Source of the DNA: Erythrocercus mccallii
Taxonomy: Eukaryota; Chordata; Aves; Passeriformes; Dicruridae
Length of the DNA stretch: 64,000 nucleotides
Assembly (NCBI GenBank): GCA_013397435.1
Contig: VZRG01000183.1
Location: forward strand, 594,742-658,741
Direction: 5' to 3'
Each line of letters begins with the position of its first letter. Positions within the stretch are counted from its first letter, which is position 1. The position numbers were made by a program, and so were the translations under genes. Positions 25,881-37,692 of the stretch are shown piece after piece. The notes under the pieces were generated by a model that saw only the letters and a program-made list of their open reading frames with translations, searched no databases and was not told the DNA's origin.

Positions 25881-26659
25881 TGGCTGAACATACCACATAG
25901 GTAAAATTCCATATTCTAAAATCAGTAGGGGGTTTGCTTTTAGTGTCAATGCAACCAAAACCTAATTATATATGAAAATACATAGTAGGAGGTTCTGAGT
26001 TCCATCATCCTTCACAAAAAGGCATTAGTATCTTTGGAATCTCAATGGAGGTATAGGAAACTTCTTTAGATGTTTTTCAATAGTATTTTCTAATCCTTTC
26101 TGTATGTTTCCATACAGAGAACCATAATTCAAATGTTTAGACTTTCATAAAGTGTAAAAATTGTGATGCTGTATGGCATCTTTATGTCATACATCTGTGT
26201 TAGCAACCCAGACTGGCACTTATATTACTAGAATTCTGATTACCTTTCTTTGGTCTTTCTCCTGAGCTTTTTTTGTTTATGTTGTTGAAATATAAGCCTC
26301 AGTCTAATCTAATTCCATTATTCAGGTCAATTTTTCCCCTTTGTTTTTCTGTAAAATTTGCTAATTCAGTCCAGGTATGAGTCACAGTCATACACATGAT
26401 ATTAAATTAATGTCCTTTTTCATTCTCTGGATTATTAACATCTATTTAAATCCATATATATCATTTGCCTGTACATGCCATTTGCATGATTTAATGTTTT
26501 TTGGTTGTGAGACAGATTCTGATTATTGTAATATGTCAATTCCAGAACTTTTCAGAGAAGTATATTTCTCAGTTCTCATTTTGTGGTCTATGAGGAATCT
26601 TATTTTTTGAATAAGTATTGATTGCGCAGTACAAATGTATAAACCTCCCTTTTATTCAG

Positions 26660-26765
26660 AAAGAATAAACATGGTTGATGATGAACAAGATTGTGAATGG
26701 CAAACCACTAGGAAAATGGTATCTGAACATCTGCAACTTAATAATTGCCCTCGGTCTAAAATTGG
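26660..26765 (+). CDS. Candidate coding exon with ATG (unknown protein)
   Basis: A pyrimidine-rich acceptor (CCTCCCTTTTATTCAG) ends at 26659, and a near-perfect donor (TGG|GTAAGT) begins at 26766. Of three frames only one is open across the 106 bases. It contains an ATG at 26671 with A at -3 and G at +4, a strong Kozak context, and begins MVDDEQDCEWQTTRKM. The peptide is hydrophilic and I do not recognise it. The exon ends two bases into a codon. The next exon-like segment that fits this phase is 45220-45293. It could instead be a non-coding RNA exon or chance. Confidence 0.4.
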
Positions 26766-29647
26766 GTAAGTGCAAATGCTTATGTGCAATGACTTCTGTA
26801 AAATCAGTATGAAAAACCAAGATTTGACATTTTCATTTTAAGTATGGGACACTTTCTGTAGGTTTCTTGTCCTCATAAATTTCTGTGGAATTTCCATTTC
26901 TGTGGATACACAATTCAGTATTGCTGTCTGTATTGGTAAGGAATAGCCAATATCTCCTTGCAAGGACCCCAAAGGGACAAGAATAGGTCAGCAGTAAACA
27001 AGTATTCTCAGCAGATACCATATACTACCATTTTGATTATTAAACTAAAGTCACACTAGGCAAGGGAGGTAGAACTTTCTCTCAGATTAAATAGCTAATG
27101 TAGATGAACTCGGGTTGGATTCAGTCCAATGTTTGTAAATAGTAACATCTTAAAAGCTGGGAAAATTCCTGTAGACATTCTAAGGGAGGGAAATCAGAAG
27201 GTGTTTTTTACAGAATAATGACAATCAAGTTGTTATGGTGGGACACAGTTCAACTGTGAGCATTCCTACCCTGTCTGTTATAAATTAACCCTCCATGCTG
27301 GTACTCATTAATGGAAATGTCAAGGGTTTTGGTTTTGGTTTGGGGTTTTTTTCACAGCTGTAAGCTCTACTATAGATTTCTGCACAGTCAGAGCTTGAGG
27401 TCAATCTCTTTATCCATGCTGGATAAAGGGCAGCTACATACCTGTTCTGAATATTCATGATTCTGGCCATCAGTGGCCGTATCAGGAGCACTTCTCAATT
27501 AAGACTTGGAGAAGTTAAAACCTGCAGTTATGATAAACAGGTTTGTTACATTAAATCCACGGGTTCCCTCCATTATTTTCATTATTATTTTGCCAAGTAG
27601 TTAGTTGATAATGTTTGCTTTGATACTTACGAATCTTCTTGTTCTGCAGATTTTAGGTGCTACGAAGTTGTCATTTTCAGAACAACACTTTGAAAATGCT
27701 GTTCTTGGGAAATTTTCACTATTTCTCACGTCTTGACTGATCTTCAGTGTTTAACTTCACAGTGCAACTTTAATATAAAAGCAAAAATAGAGGAAAGTGG
27801 AAAATACTCAGCAGTACCACTGTTTGAAATCTCTGAGCAATCACCAGTAGACCTCCAGTATTTCATAGCCACAAAGGAGATCAACTGGTTGCTGAATAAA
27901 CTTCTAACATGATGATTCAAATCTGACTCAGTGTGTTTAAAATGGCCTAACATTTACTCAGTACCACCAATTACAAAACTCTTTCTTACCTGTCTAGATG
28001 TGCTTGTTATCTGACTTATCCACCAGATAAGTAATTTATTCAAGAGTTTTCATTCCTACGAAGCTATATAACTGCATAAAATGGATTTTTTTTCTGCCTA
28101 TCTTATGCTGTGACTGTTGTAATTTGTAAAATAATACATTCCCTGTATCTACCATCACAGACCTGTAAGAGTGGTCAGATGTAGCCTCTGAGAATATATG
28201 CCTACTCTATGTGATAATCAGGTTCAAAATTCATCTCTGTTTTTTCATCAGTTTGGGGGGACTAGATAGAGATACCAGGTTTGTTTCAGTCTGGATAGCA
28301 AGATTCCCATGTTACAGCTTTCTACAGCCGTACATTTTTAGATGAAAAGTATTAGAAATTACTGTATAATACATTGCAATAGAAAATCTTATATCATGTT
28401 CATGAAGATATAAACAGTACTTCCACAGAGACACAGTTTTCTGCCATGGTATTAAGTAAATATTTTTGATAGTGTTACAAATATTCAAGGTGTCAAAGTT
28501 TTTTCTATAATGGCTTAAAAGTATATTTTATTTTGAACAAATAAACTCTTCTGCGTTTTTCAGATTTACTCTCAAAATACTTTGGCATACACATATGCCA
28601 AATTTACTGATTTAGAAAGGAGGTAGGGAATTGCCTTAAGGAAAAAGTTTTATAACAAATAGAACAGGAGCTAATACCAAAGGAGAATAAAGGTCAGAGC
28701 AAATTCAATTCAGTCCATTGCAAAAGAATTTTGGTAAAATTAGGCAGAGGAAATAGAAGGACAGTGATAGAGGTAAAGCATTTTAGAAGGAAGTGCTTGC
28801 AAGGAGACAGAACCAAAGAAATAGAATAACCATGAGATGTGCATAAGCTGGTGATAAAGAGCACAGCTGCCATGAAGTAAGTTGCACATTCATCCTTAGG
28901 CATGCAGCATCTAAGGAAGCCATGAGGAGTCCAGCACAAGACACCACAGACGCAAGGCTGCAGGCAGAAGATCAGATTTAAGAATCATTAATACTGGGAA
29001 ATAAGTGGGTCCAGGACAGCTGGCAAAGACATCCAGACAGCGACTTGAAGGAGGGAAAGGGGAATAATGACAGAACCTTGAGAGATGCCAGCAGAGACAG
29101 GGAAGAAATAAAGAATCCATCAGCACTAACTCTCTAATTCTGTCAACCAGATGAAAAAATAGTGAGTTGGTGCCACATAAACCTAAAGGTGGGAGTTTCT
29201 TATGGAGTAGTAGGTGGCCTATAGTGTCAAAGGTAACAAAGCTATCAAGGAAGAATGGGAACAGAGAAATGACCCTACAAGAAATAGGCACTTAATGTGA
29301 AGGATGACAAGACAAATTAGATATTTGGCAGTCTACCTAAAGCAACTCCTTCAGCTACTGTGACCACCTACATTGGCAGAGTAATTAGAAGATCTTCCAA
29401 ACAAAGTGATAAATGGCCTGATAGAGGCAGGGAGATCTATGCCTATTTATAATGTGCCTGTCATCATTATATCCGGATATCACGGCAGCCAGTCAAAGGA
29501 AGATAGTCACTATCCAGTAGTGAAATATTTCTTCTGTTAAGGTTAGATGTGTTTAGCATGAAAACATATCCCAAATAACCAAAATTTTATCAAGGATGAC
29601 AAAGCACAGAAGGCTTGTCTATAGTGATGTACTGTGTACATCTTCAG
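26766..29647. other. Non-coding DNA, with purine-rich old repeat at the end
   Basis: No recognised gene. A T/G-rich patch lies at about 27323-27350. From about 28690 to 29330 the plus strand is purine-rich, and the sequence near 29216-29250 (GGCCTATAGTGTCAAAGGTA) resembles an old vertebrate repeat. The 126-codon minus-strand open frame 28911-29291 follows from that base bias. Confidence 0.4.
28690..29330. repeat. Purine-rich ancient repeat remnant (tentative)
   Basis: Sustained A+G excess on the plus strand. Internal wording (TTGAGAGATGCCAGCAGAGA, then the GTGTCAAAGGTAACAAAGCT stretch) recalls an old interspersed repeat with 'gtgtcaaaggcagc'-like text. I cannot name the family from memory with confidence. 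Confidence 0.35.
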
Positions 29648-29830
29648 GATAGGAAGCCTTCGTTCTTTGAAGCTGAAATAATACCTTTTACTGAAATTTT
29701 TAATGGTGGTCCACTTCCTGAAGAAACAAAAAACCAGGATGACTTGACTAGCCAATGCAGACAAGAACTAGTGCATAGTGTAACAAGTAGTGTTAGAAAA
29801 TCCTGCTTAAGGCTTAGAAATAATGAACTC
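29648..29830 (+). other. Exon-like open segment without a clear donor
   Basis: It follows a good acceptor (GTACATCTTCAG) and stays open in the immediate frame as DRKPSFFEAEIIPFTEIFNG and beyond, to a TGA at 29951-29953. The peptide is hydrophilic with no recognised domain. No strong GT donor is visible, and the frame does not continue from the exon at 26660. It may be a terminal exon, a non-coding exon or chance. Confidence 0.2.
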
Positions 29831-29953
29831 CTAATGTGTTTTTCTAATCAAAATGTCAGCATGAAATTCACTGTATTTGGAGACCATTCTATTACCAAGG
29901 CAGCAGTGTGTATAAAATTCACTCTGGATATGATTTTTGTGTCTCATCTTTGA

Positions 29954-31362
29954 ATTATATTTGCTTTTGCCCCTTCTTTTTAATAGTTTTAAGTCAAAAC
30001 GAGTACAAATGAGAGGGAAAATGCTTAGCACATCTGTTCCAACTTCCTTGGACCATCAGATATTCCTCCAGTCAGCCTCACTTATGTTTCCATGCAACAC
30101 TTTCTTGAACAGAGGTTTAATATGTAGAAGTTTTTTCTCCTCAAGATTTAGGCACACCATAAATCAAATAGACCACTTGTTTCCCTATTTAGTCTATTGA
30201 ACACATACAGGAGTATACTGCAGGTTCCTCAATGGTTTATTTTCTAATAAAAGCATAATGTTGTGCAGTTCACATATTACAGCAGGATTTTTGTCGGTTT
30301 TACCCAGGCAATATTTTTCTGTCACAAAACCAGAGCCATATTTCCACTACTGAATCCACATAAATGTAACAGCTGTGGCCTCTGTGGTGTTTTTAGGGAC
30401 TAATATTTTTCTGTTTCTCCCTATGCCTTATGCTAGCAACATCCTTTATTCTTCAGAGATGGGTTTTTGCTGTTAAATTTCTTTTAAAAAAATGAGCATA
30501 TGTATAATAAGTGATGCGCAGGCTTATATTTCTAGGAATACGAAATAAATAAGCAGTTTAGATTTGGGTTATCTTCTTAGTTAAACCAGTCAAAAGAATG
30601 CAGGCTCTCTTCTCTTAATTTTTACCTGGTTTTGATTATCCAGGTTATATGAGCATTGTAAGGTTCCTTGCAATTTCTCTTCATACTTTTCCCAAGAAAA
30701 TCTCCAAATAGCTATGTAGGCAATTGTTGCTTGGTAATTTTTGTTACTCATCTCACATCCACCATCGTATTTATGTAGACAGACAAATGCAGGTAACGCC
30801 AAGCCTGTGGCATGATACAGGGAATAGTGCAATAGTCTGGTATTATTAATGAAAGAACAAAGACCTGAACGGTTGCCTGACTCATCTAACAAAATCTGCA
30901 CCACAACATTTGTGACAGAGAAATCAAACAATAATGTGGTTATACTAATTTGTTTCATGACATATGCATATTATATAAAAAACAATTTGATATTAGAGTT
31001 TGTTTGGGGGCTAAATCATGCATGCTCCTTGTCTGCTGTGCTGCAGAATGTAACTGGGAATTGGTTTGTAGCCTTATACTTAATATACACACAGGGCACT
31101 TCAGGTAGAGAAATAATAGTTTCTCACATTGAGAGGAAACTGTAAGAAGTTCCACTTAAAAATTCTAAATTATATGCTTAACTCAGCTTGAGTTTCACAA
31201 CACTAAGCCATCACCCAAATTAGACTCCCAAATGTCTTGAAAAAATTGTAGCTGGGAAGAGAAAAAAACACTGTCTTGTACTCATTAGCTTATAGGACAG
31301 AGGTAGAAGGATGCTGCACAGATTGGTTTTAATAGATAAAGCTAAAGGAAAGAGAGAGAAGT
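29954..31362. other. Non-coding DNA
   Basis: AT-rich sequence without recognisable coding or repeat content. The minus-strand frame 30590-30958 and the plus frame 30849-31145 overlap and show no protein-like features. Confidence 0.45.
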
Positions 31363-31948
31363 TGTGTTGGGTTTGTGCAGCCAGGTTTTGGCAGTGGGGA
31401 GGCTATTGAGGTGGCTTCTGTGCTAAGCTGCCAGAGGCTTCTTCCATATCCCACAGAGCCAATGCCAGCCAGCTCCAGGATGGACCTGCCACAGGACAAG
31501 GCTGAGCCCATCAGGAATGATACTAATGCCTCTGTGGCAACATATTTAAGAATTCCTCTTGCTGAGCAGCAGCAAGGATAAGGTGTGATGAACTGACTGT
31601 AATCCCCAGTCCCCATGTCTCTGCCCTTCTGTGGGGAGGAAATAGAGCTTGGGAAGGAGGGAGGGATGAGAGAAAGGTGTTTTTAAGGTTTATTTTATTT
31701 CTCATTATCCTGCTCTGACTTTGTTAGTAATAAATTCAATTAATATCCTGAAGTTGAGTCTGTTTTACCCATAATGGTAATTGTTGAGTGATCTCTCCCT
31801 GTCCTTATCTCAACCCGTGACTCCTTCATTATATTTTCTCTCCCCTGGAGAGCTCTATTGCTCTGTTCTGGAGCTGGACAGCTCCAGAACAGAGCAATAG
31901 AGCAGCTTTGGTGAGTGCCTGGCATCCAGACAGGGTCAACCCACTACA
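31363..31948 (+). mobile_element. Solo LTR of an avian ERVL-like endogenous retrovirus
   Basis: The 586-base element starts TGTGTTGGGTT and ends AACCCACTACA, an imperfect terminal inverted repeat. It is flanked by the 5-base target duplication GAAGT at 31358-31362 and 31949-31953; five bases suits class III (ERVL). A TATA-like ATATTTAAG lies near 31542 and a poly(A) signal AATAAA at 31729-31734, so it reads on the plus strand. No internal viral genes flank it, consistent with LTR-LTR recombination. Near its 3' end it carries an unusual 25-bp inverted repeat (31852-31903). Confidence 0.9.
31852..31903. repeat. Near-perfect 25-bp inverted repeat in the LTR
   Basis: Arms 31852-31876 and 31879-31903 are exact reverse complements separated by GA, so a single strand can form a 25-bp hairpin. 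The arms contain CTCTATTGCTCTGTTCTGG and its inverse. Confidence 0.95.
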
Positions 31949-31953
31949 GAAGT

Positions 31954-32639
31954 TTAATGTCCTGCTATGGTCCTCCAACTCACACTACACCAGAACTTGT
32001 GTAAGTGTGGAGAAGGGGAGTTGAGCAACTTCCATGATTAAAACAGTATTGTATTAGGGTCTGCCAACCTTACTGCCAATTCTTTATGAGCAGCAGGGAA
32101 AGACTAATCCCCTGATTTACATAGAAGGACAGGTTGTAAAGAGTAAGAGTTGCATTTTGGAGCACTGAGTCATTTAAAACTGAAATACAAAAAAGTAAAC
32201 CCATACACATTTCACATTGAATTTACATGTTGTATAGTGTTGAAATGGTTATTTCTTGTGATGTTATGGTATGTTTTATGTGATCCCTCTGATAAATTTG
32301 ATGAAATACTCCCCCATCCCCACAGAAATTCTGTGAGAAAGCAGCAGAAGATTGGAACAAAACCCCACCTCTTTGAAATGCCAGGGTGGTACTGATGTGG
32401 AGCCTTGTAGCACCAGCCCTGTAGTCACTGCCCTGGCTCCTCACTTTCTTTAAAGAAGAAGGAAGAAACAAAGGAAGTTTTTCTTAGATGAGTATCTCAA
32501 GAGTATTTAATTTCATGGAGCACCAGCCTGCATTAGGTGCAGTCCAAATTAACCTCAACATAGAAGGACATAGCCTGAGCTGGAGTAGGTAGTTTTCAGA
32601 CAAAAGTAATGTAGAAAGTTGACATTCCATTCCCATAAG
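31954..32639. other. Short non-coding stretch between LTR and CR1
   Basis: No recognised feature. The open frames at 32150-32395 (plus) and 32223-32471 (minus) overlap each other and show no domain. Confidence 0.5.
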
Positions 32640-32945
32640 ATCATGGAATCACAGAAGCATCTTGGTTGGAAAGTACCTCTAGGATCGTTGAGTCCAACTA
32701 TTAATTTGCAACAACTGAGCCCACCACTGAACCATGTCCCTTAGAGATACATTTACACTCCTTCTCAATATTTCCAGGGGTGATGGACTCAACTATTTCC
32801 CTGGGCAACCTGTCCCAAGGCTAGGCAGCCCTTTCAGTGAAGGTATTTTTCCTAATATCCAATCTAAAGCTCTCCTGGAGCAACTCAGGGCCATTTCCTC
32901 TCATCCTAAATATACATAGATTCAAATTTTCTGTTAGAAATCCCT
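32640..32945 (-). mobile_element. CR1 LINE 3' end, antisense
   Basis: It begins on the plus strand with TCATGGAATCACAGAAGCAT and TTGGTTGGAAAGTACCTCTA, the reversed CR1 3' terminus. It continues with TTGAGTCCAACTATTAATT and the antisense of the CR1 C-terminal reading frame (ACCTGTCCCAAGGCTAGGCA, CCTAATATCCAATCTAAAGC). The copy is truncated and non-functional. Confidence 0.9.
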
Positions 32946-33735
32946 TGCTTTATCACATTATTTGTAAGAGGTTCATTGCAGTAACTAACCTGCTTCTGAC
33001 AATGGAGAGGATAAATTAAACCTTTTTTTATTTTTTAATGAAAAGAATCTACAATAAGAAAAAGTCATGTGTAAAGTCTGTAACTTGCTAGGGGGAAAAA
33101 AATCACAAAGCTCTGATGCTTAGATTAAAAACAAGTTGCTTTACCTTTATATACAATGCTTGCAATCTGCAGCTGTTCACAAAAGACAGAAAGACTTAAT
33201 ATACAAACAAGTAAGGTTGTTGTTGGCTTTGTACTTTTCTATTCCTACAAAGGACACGTGTACTTTACCTCTTGCAGTGTTACATCAAGGTGTTGTCCTT
33301 GAATCAAGACTTTCTCATTTTGGCATTTGAGCGGGAGGAAAAGACAAAAAAATAATAATAATAATTTGCTTTTACTTTGAGGAGAGTCTTTCATGCTTCT
33401 TCTATAATGTGATATTTCTAAGACTCAGGATGCTAAGTATCGTCTCAGATTTTACAGATGGGGAAGGAACTAGATGGAAAATAAGTGCTTTAAGTTCAGA
33501 TCTTACACTGATGGTTAATCTTAAAATTGCTCTTTCTTTTTCAGTAGCTGGCATATGTCACCACTATGCAGTTCAGTTTCTCAGGATCTAGGAATTAACT
33601 GAGATATGAGCTGCAGCAGTATTTCAATAGTTGGCCAGCCTATGTCCTAATGTTACGACATTAGGATCTTTTATACAATGGATGGCAGAGTTGATTTCCC
33701 CAGAATTGTTCTGTGGTATATTCTGTGGATATTCC
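32946..33735. other. Non-coding DNA
   Basis: An (AAT)n run lies at about 33350-33366. A small 9-bp inverted repeat at 33646-33668 (TCCTAATGT ... ACATTAGGA) has a TACG loop. No gene was recognised. Confidence 0.5.
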
Positions 33736-33739
33736 ATCC

Positions 33740-33825
33740 CTGAAAGTGTTCAAGGCCAGGCTGGAGTGAGCTTTGAGCAACCTGATCTAGTGGGAGAGAT
33801 CGCATCCAACCCAACAAATTTATGA
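33740..33825 (+). mobile_element. Short CR1 LINE fragment, sense
   Basis: CCATCCCTGAAAGTGTTCAA, GGCCAGGCTGGAGTGAGC and TTTGAGCAACCTGATCTAGT match the usual wording of the CR1 3' region in plus orientation. Only about 85 bases remain. Confidence 0.8.
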
Positions 33826-34763
33826 CCTTTGTTTGTTTAAGTTTGATTCTCTTGCCACTTCAGCATTAGGAGACCTACAGAGGCGCATGTAGCCCATGCA
33901 GGGAATCCTGTTGCCTCTGCATACAGGAATCTGAGTGTGTACTAACAGCACAATCCCTGTTAATGTGGATATATCAGCATGAAAAATGTGTAGGTGTGTG
34001 GAACTCTTAAGACCATCATCATCCTGCACTTCAGAGAAGCTCTACTACATTATTTTTGACTACTTCAACTTCAGCCAAAGAACCAGATCATAAACTAGCA
34101 GCTAGCATCAGATTTTCACAGTGGTTATTTACATACGAGTTTGTGTGGAACAAAGCTGACAGGAGAGGATTCTAAGAAATACTCATCTTCAGGAACAGGA
34201 TAGAATCAATTAAAATAAAGGTTACTTAATGCAACATTTATTAGTAAACCAATCATTACCATATCTGTCTTTACAATCCTGTTTTCTTACTGCTTAAACA
34301 GTGACATCTCAGTAAAGGTCTAAAATCTACTTTCATACCCTTTTTCTAAGTCTGCTTGCTTTACTGGTAGTTTCAAATCCAGAGCCCTAAGTGTGTTATG
34401 TTTTAAATGGGGATCTCCCAATATGTATACCACCTGCTCGTGAAGGATGACATGGGCAAGAAGTCAAACACACCAATTATTTTCCTGGTGGCAGTTAGGC
34501 CCTGCCATTGTTCTAAGAGGAATATTTGCATTTCTGGAAGGTTGGAGTTTCAATAGCAACCTCTATATATCAGACATAAACTCTCACGGATTGACCTGGT
34601 TTATGACACTTTTCTGTAGTTATCTGTGTTCACCTCACCTCTCATGTTACTCTTTCAAACAATACCTTCTCTTACCTGCCCATTGTTGTAGCCCAGTAAA
34701 TATATGGAGTATAATAGCAGATATTTGGCATGGCACAGATGATGTCTTCTGTGGAAAAAAAGC
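33826..34763. other. Non-coding DNA
   Basis: No recognised gene or named repeat. The 122-codon plus frame 34447-34815 runs into the LTR boundary and has no protein signature. The 5-base duplication AAAGC at 34759-34763 belongs to the next element. Confidence 0.45.
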
Positions 34764-36353
34764 TGTAGTGCTTTTGGTCCGCCAATCTGAGTTTCCCGGC
34801 CAACACACCAATTAATGTAGTGGGTCTAGCACTGGCCAAATTCCAGTGCACCCACTAAAATTATTTACTCATTTTTGGCTGCAACATAAGGATTAGGAGA
34901 GCAAAGCAGGCTCAAAACTTCAAAGGGTATAAAGAAAACTTTATTAACAGAACTAAAAGAAAAATAATAAGAAATAAGAATAAACCATCAGAACATTTCT
35001 CCTCACCCAAATCCTTTTTCTTTTCTCACTGACAATGTAAAGAGACAAAATTTGGTATTTTCAGTCAGTTTACCACTTCTAAAATAATCTTTCTTCTGTT
35101 CACTTAGAGAGCGGAGTCTCTTCTGCCATGCCATGGAGATTTTTCCCACAAGAAACTGTTCTCTCATGGTTTTAATTTTCACAAAAAGCAGCCTCACAGA
35201 AATCTGCAATCATGAAGTCCCTCCCATGGTTTGGTGGTCTTCCCACAACTACCACCATACATCATCTCAGCTTATTGGGGTGCAATTTTAAGGATGAGCT
35301 GTTCTAGTAAAGAAAATAATATTCTTTTACCTCTGGGAACAGAAGTTTTCTTCTTACATCCCTGAGGCAAGGTTTTTCATCTCTCTGTTCAAGCTTCTCA
35401 TTGGATCACAGCTACTTCAACATCTGCTTGCTTCAACATGCTTCTGCTCATGGCTGTGGTTAGAACGCTACCTCCCCCCAGTGCATTCCATGAGTTAAAG
35501 GGGAAAAAGCCCAAAAGAGTGTGATGTATCACTTATATCTTCACCATAGCCTTACAAGAGAATTTCAGCCCAAGACTAAGGTATCTCCTCATTCTCCTCC
35601 TATCTGGGATTTGACTCCTTCTTCACTGACCTTAGTATCTCCAGTTGTTTTCTTTGCCCTTTCCTTTTCTCTCAGTCAAGAGAAGATTGATGTCTGCAAG
35701 TCTCACCTGTGCACTGACAGAGTTAATATCTCTCCCAGGCCTGCGGATGGCCGTGTGACCTCTACCGGGCGTCGGCCGCTCTGGCTGCATGGCTGTTTTC
35801 TAGCCCCTGCTGCGTTCAATTCCAGCTGCAGGGCTGCTTTCTGCATCGGGCTACAGGACCACCTCTGTTCTCAGCATGATTTTTCTGTGGCCCCGGCAGG
35901 ATGGCTCAGCAGCTCACGGCCAGAGTGACGCCTGGCTCGGTTCCGCACGAAGCCGAGTGGAGCTGGCCTGGCCGGCCGGCCGTGGCTGGAGCTCGGCAGC
36001 AGCAGCAGAGCCTCAGCCAAGCCACGCGCTGAGCTGGCCGGGCCGCGCGGTGCAGCGGGACCCAGCCCGGCCAGCGCTGCAGCAAAGCAGGGCCCGGCCC
36101 GGCCCGGCCCAGTTAACTGTTCAAAGGCTGGAAGCAAAAGAGTGTTTCCTGGGGCTTGTTTGTCTTTAAATGTGATTTCACAGAGGCATATTTAGCTCTC
36201 TTAAGTGGTTTAACAGGGTGTCACTGTTCAAAACTAGCCAGCTGATTGGTTCTATCGGGTCCGAAGGAAGCTGCCAAGGTCCCTACAGGGAATCACTTCT
36301 ATATCTCATGGATTTTTTCTTAACTAAAACCCCAACTATGTTAAACCATGACA
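34764..36353 (-). mobile_element. Solo LTR, about 1.6 kb, minus orientation, CpG-rich in its middle
   Basis: Read on the minus strand it starts TGTCATGGTTTAACATAG, a start I associate with passerine ERV LTRs, and ends AAGCACTACA. The flanking duplication AAAGC occurs at 34759-34763 and 36354-36358. A minus-strand AATAAA (TTTATT at 34940-34945) lies about 180 bases from the end, as expected for R/U5. The segment 35740-36115 is strikingly GC- and CpG-rich, with GGCCC repeated four times (36091-36110) and a CAG run near 35998. Another boundary pair is possible: TGTAGTGGG from 34819 to ACAACA near 36656, flanked by AATTAA on both sides. Open frames here (35521-35928 and others) are not viral genes. 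Confidence 0.75.
35740..36115. promoter_or_regulatory. CpG-island-like segment within the LTR
   Basis: The most GC- and CpG-dense stretch in the window, full of GGCC, CGGCCG and CCGGC words, in contrast to the AT-rich surroundings. In a retroviral LTR read on the minus strand this would fall in U3, where promoter elements lie. Promoter activity is inferred, not seen. Confidence 0.4.
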
Positions 36354-37692
36354 AAAGCAAAAAATTCTTGTCAAATTTCCAAAATCTACAATAGCAATAC
36401 ATGAAAATAACATGAAAAATTAGCCTGCAGGACTATAGAGGGACCTAAGTGCACTTTCATGTTTATGTGTTAGAATGATGCTATAATGGTACTTCCAAGG
36501 AAAATCAGTATTCTTATTTGTGTAGATTATAGTGTGATCACTAAAAAAAGTCCCAACCTTGTTCCTATATCAAGGAACCACCTAAGCCTTTGGTAATTTT
36601 CTAGAAAAGAAACGATTCTAAGTGCCTTGGTTTAGAGAAAACTGGCCATGACAACAAATTAAACTGGATCTTCTGGAAAAGATTCATTAAGGTAAATAGG
36701 AATAATTATGTAATTGTTACTTTATAAGTTTTAATTTTACTTTTTGTTTTTTTGAATTTTTAATTGCTCAGCAAGAAGTTTTAAATTATGTTTGTTTACA
36801 ATGAATATGTTATTTTTAGCCATATTTCATAGGCTGTCTTGTTCCATTTTATAACATATTGCCCATTTACCTTTCTCTCCTGTGTTTCATATGAGGCAGT
36901 TATAGTCTTTCTTCTAATTAGGACAACTGGACAGAATATACTCTATTCTGTAAAGAATATTTGCATGTTTTACAACAGGACAAATGGGCAACACATTTTT
37001 CTTTGCAGAAATTAATATTCTTCATTGTAAACAATGTAATCCATCATGTTTAGCTTATGTGGTGAAATGAATATCCTGATAGTATGAAAGCTTACTGAAA
37101 GTGCAGTGACCATCTGCATCTCTCTGTTGGGCTTTAAAGGCCAGCTCTCCCGTCTAAAGATTTATAATACAAAGGGCAATTCACTAATTAGTACTGTAAA
37201 TTAGTGTTGCCACGAGGTTAAGAAAAAAACTAACAGCCCCTGCAGTATTTCAATTAATGTTATTTTTAATTGCTTGTATTAGCATTTGATAGCAAGATTG
37301 ATTAGCTTTTGACTGTCAAAGAAACAGAACTTAAAGCTCTTAAATACTGAAATGGAAGTTGTTAATTATGCTTAAAAATCCATAGATACTGTACATGGAA
37401 ATCTGGAAGGTCATCTGAGTATCTAAGAGGGTATGTTTCTATTCTGTTTAAATGAAAATTTAAAATGTTAGCATATAGCCACATGTATTTCTCATGCTCT
37501 CTACTAACTGATCATGCAAATTAACATCTCCAAAATCACTCTAAAAACAAAACAGCATTAATAGTGCATCTGTTTATAGAAAGTAATTTTAGAAGTTGTT
37601 TAACTTTAAAGTGATTAGTTAATTTTCAATTTGTGATTAAAGTGAGGAGACCTGAAATTTCTCCTAAAGCTGTTGAGAGTTTTCCTTTGCAG
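36354..37692. other. AT-rich non-coding DNA, possible conserved element
   Basis: No gene. The part from about 37130 to 37400 is repeat-free and rich in homeodomain-type TAAT cores, including CTAATTAG, so it could be a conserved non-coding element. That is a guess from composition only. Confidence 0.35.

Noticed and set aside
28911..29291. 126-codon minus-strand frame rich in Leu, Phe and Ser
   Set aside because: It is the complement of a purine-rich repeat-like stretch, and the composition explains the lack of stops.
35521..36169. Open frames of 88-135 codons on both strands as genes
   Set aside because: They lie inside a solo LTR. The GC-rich part is simply poor in stops.
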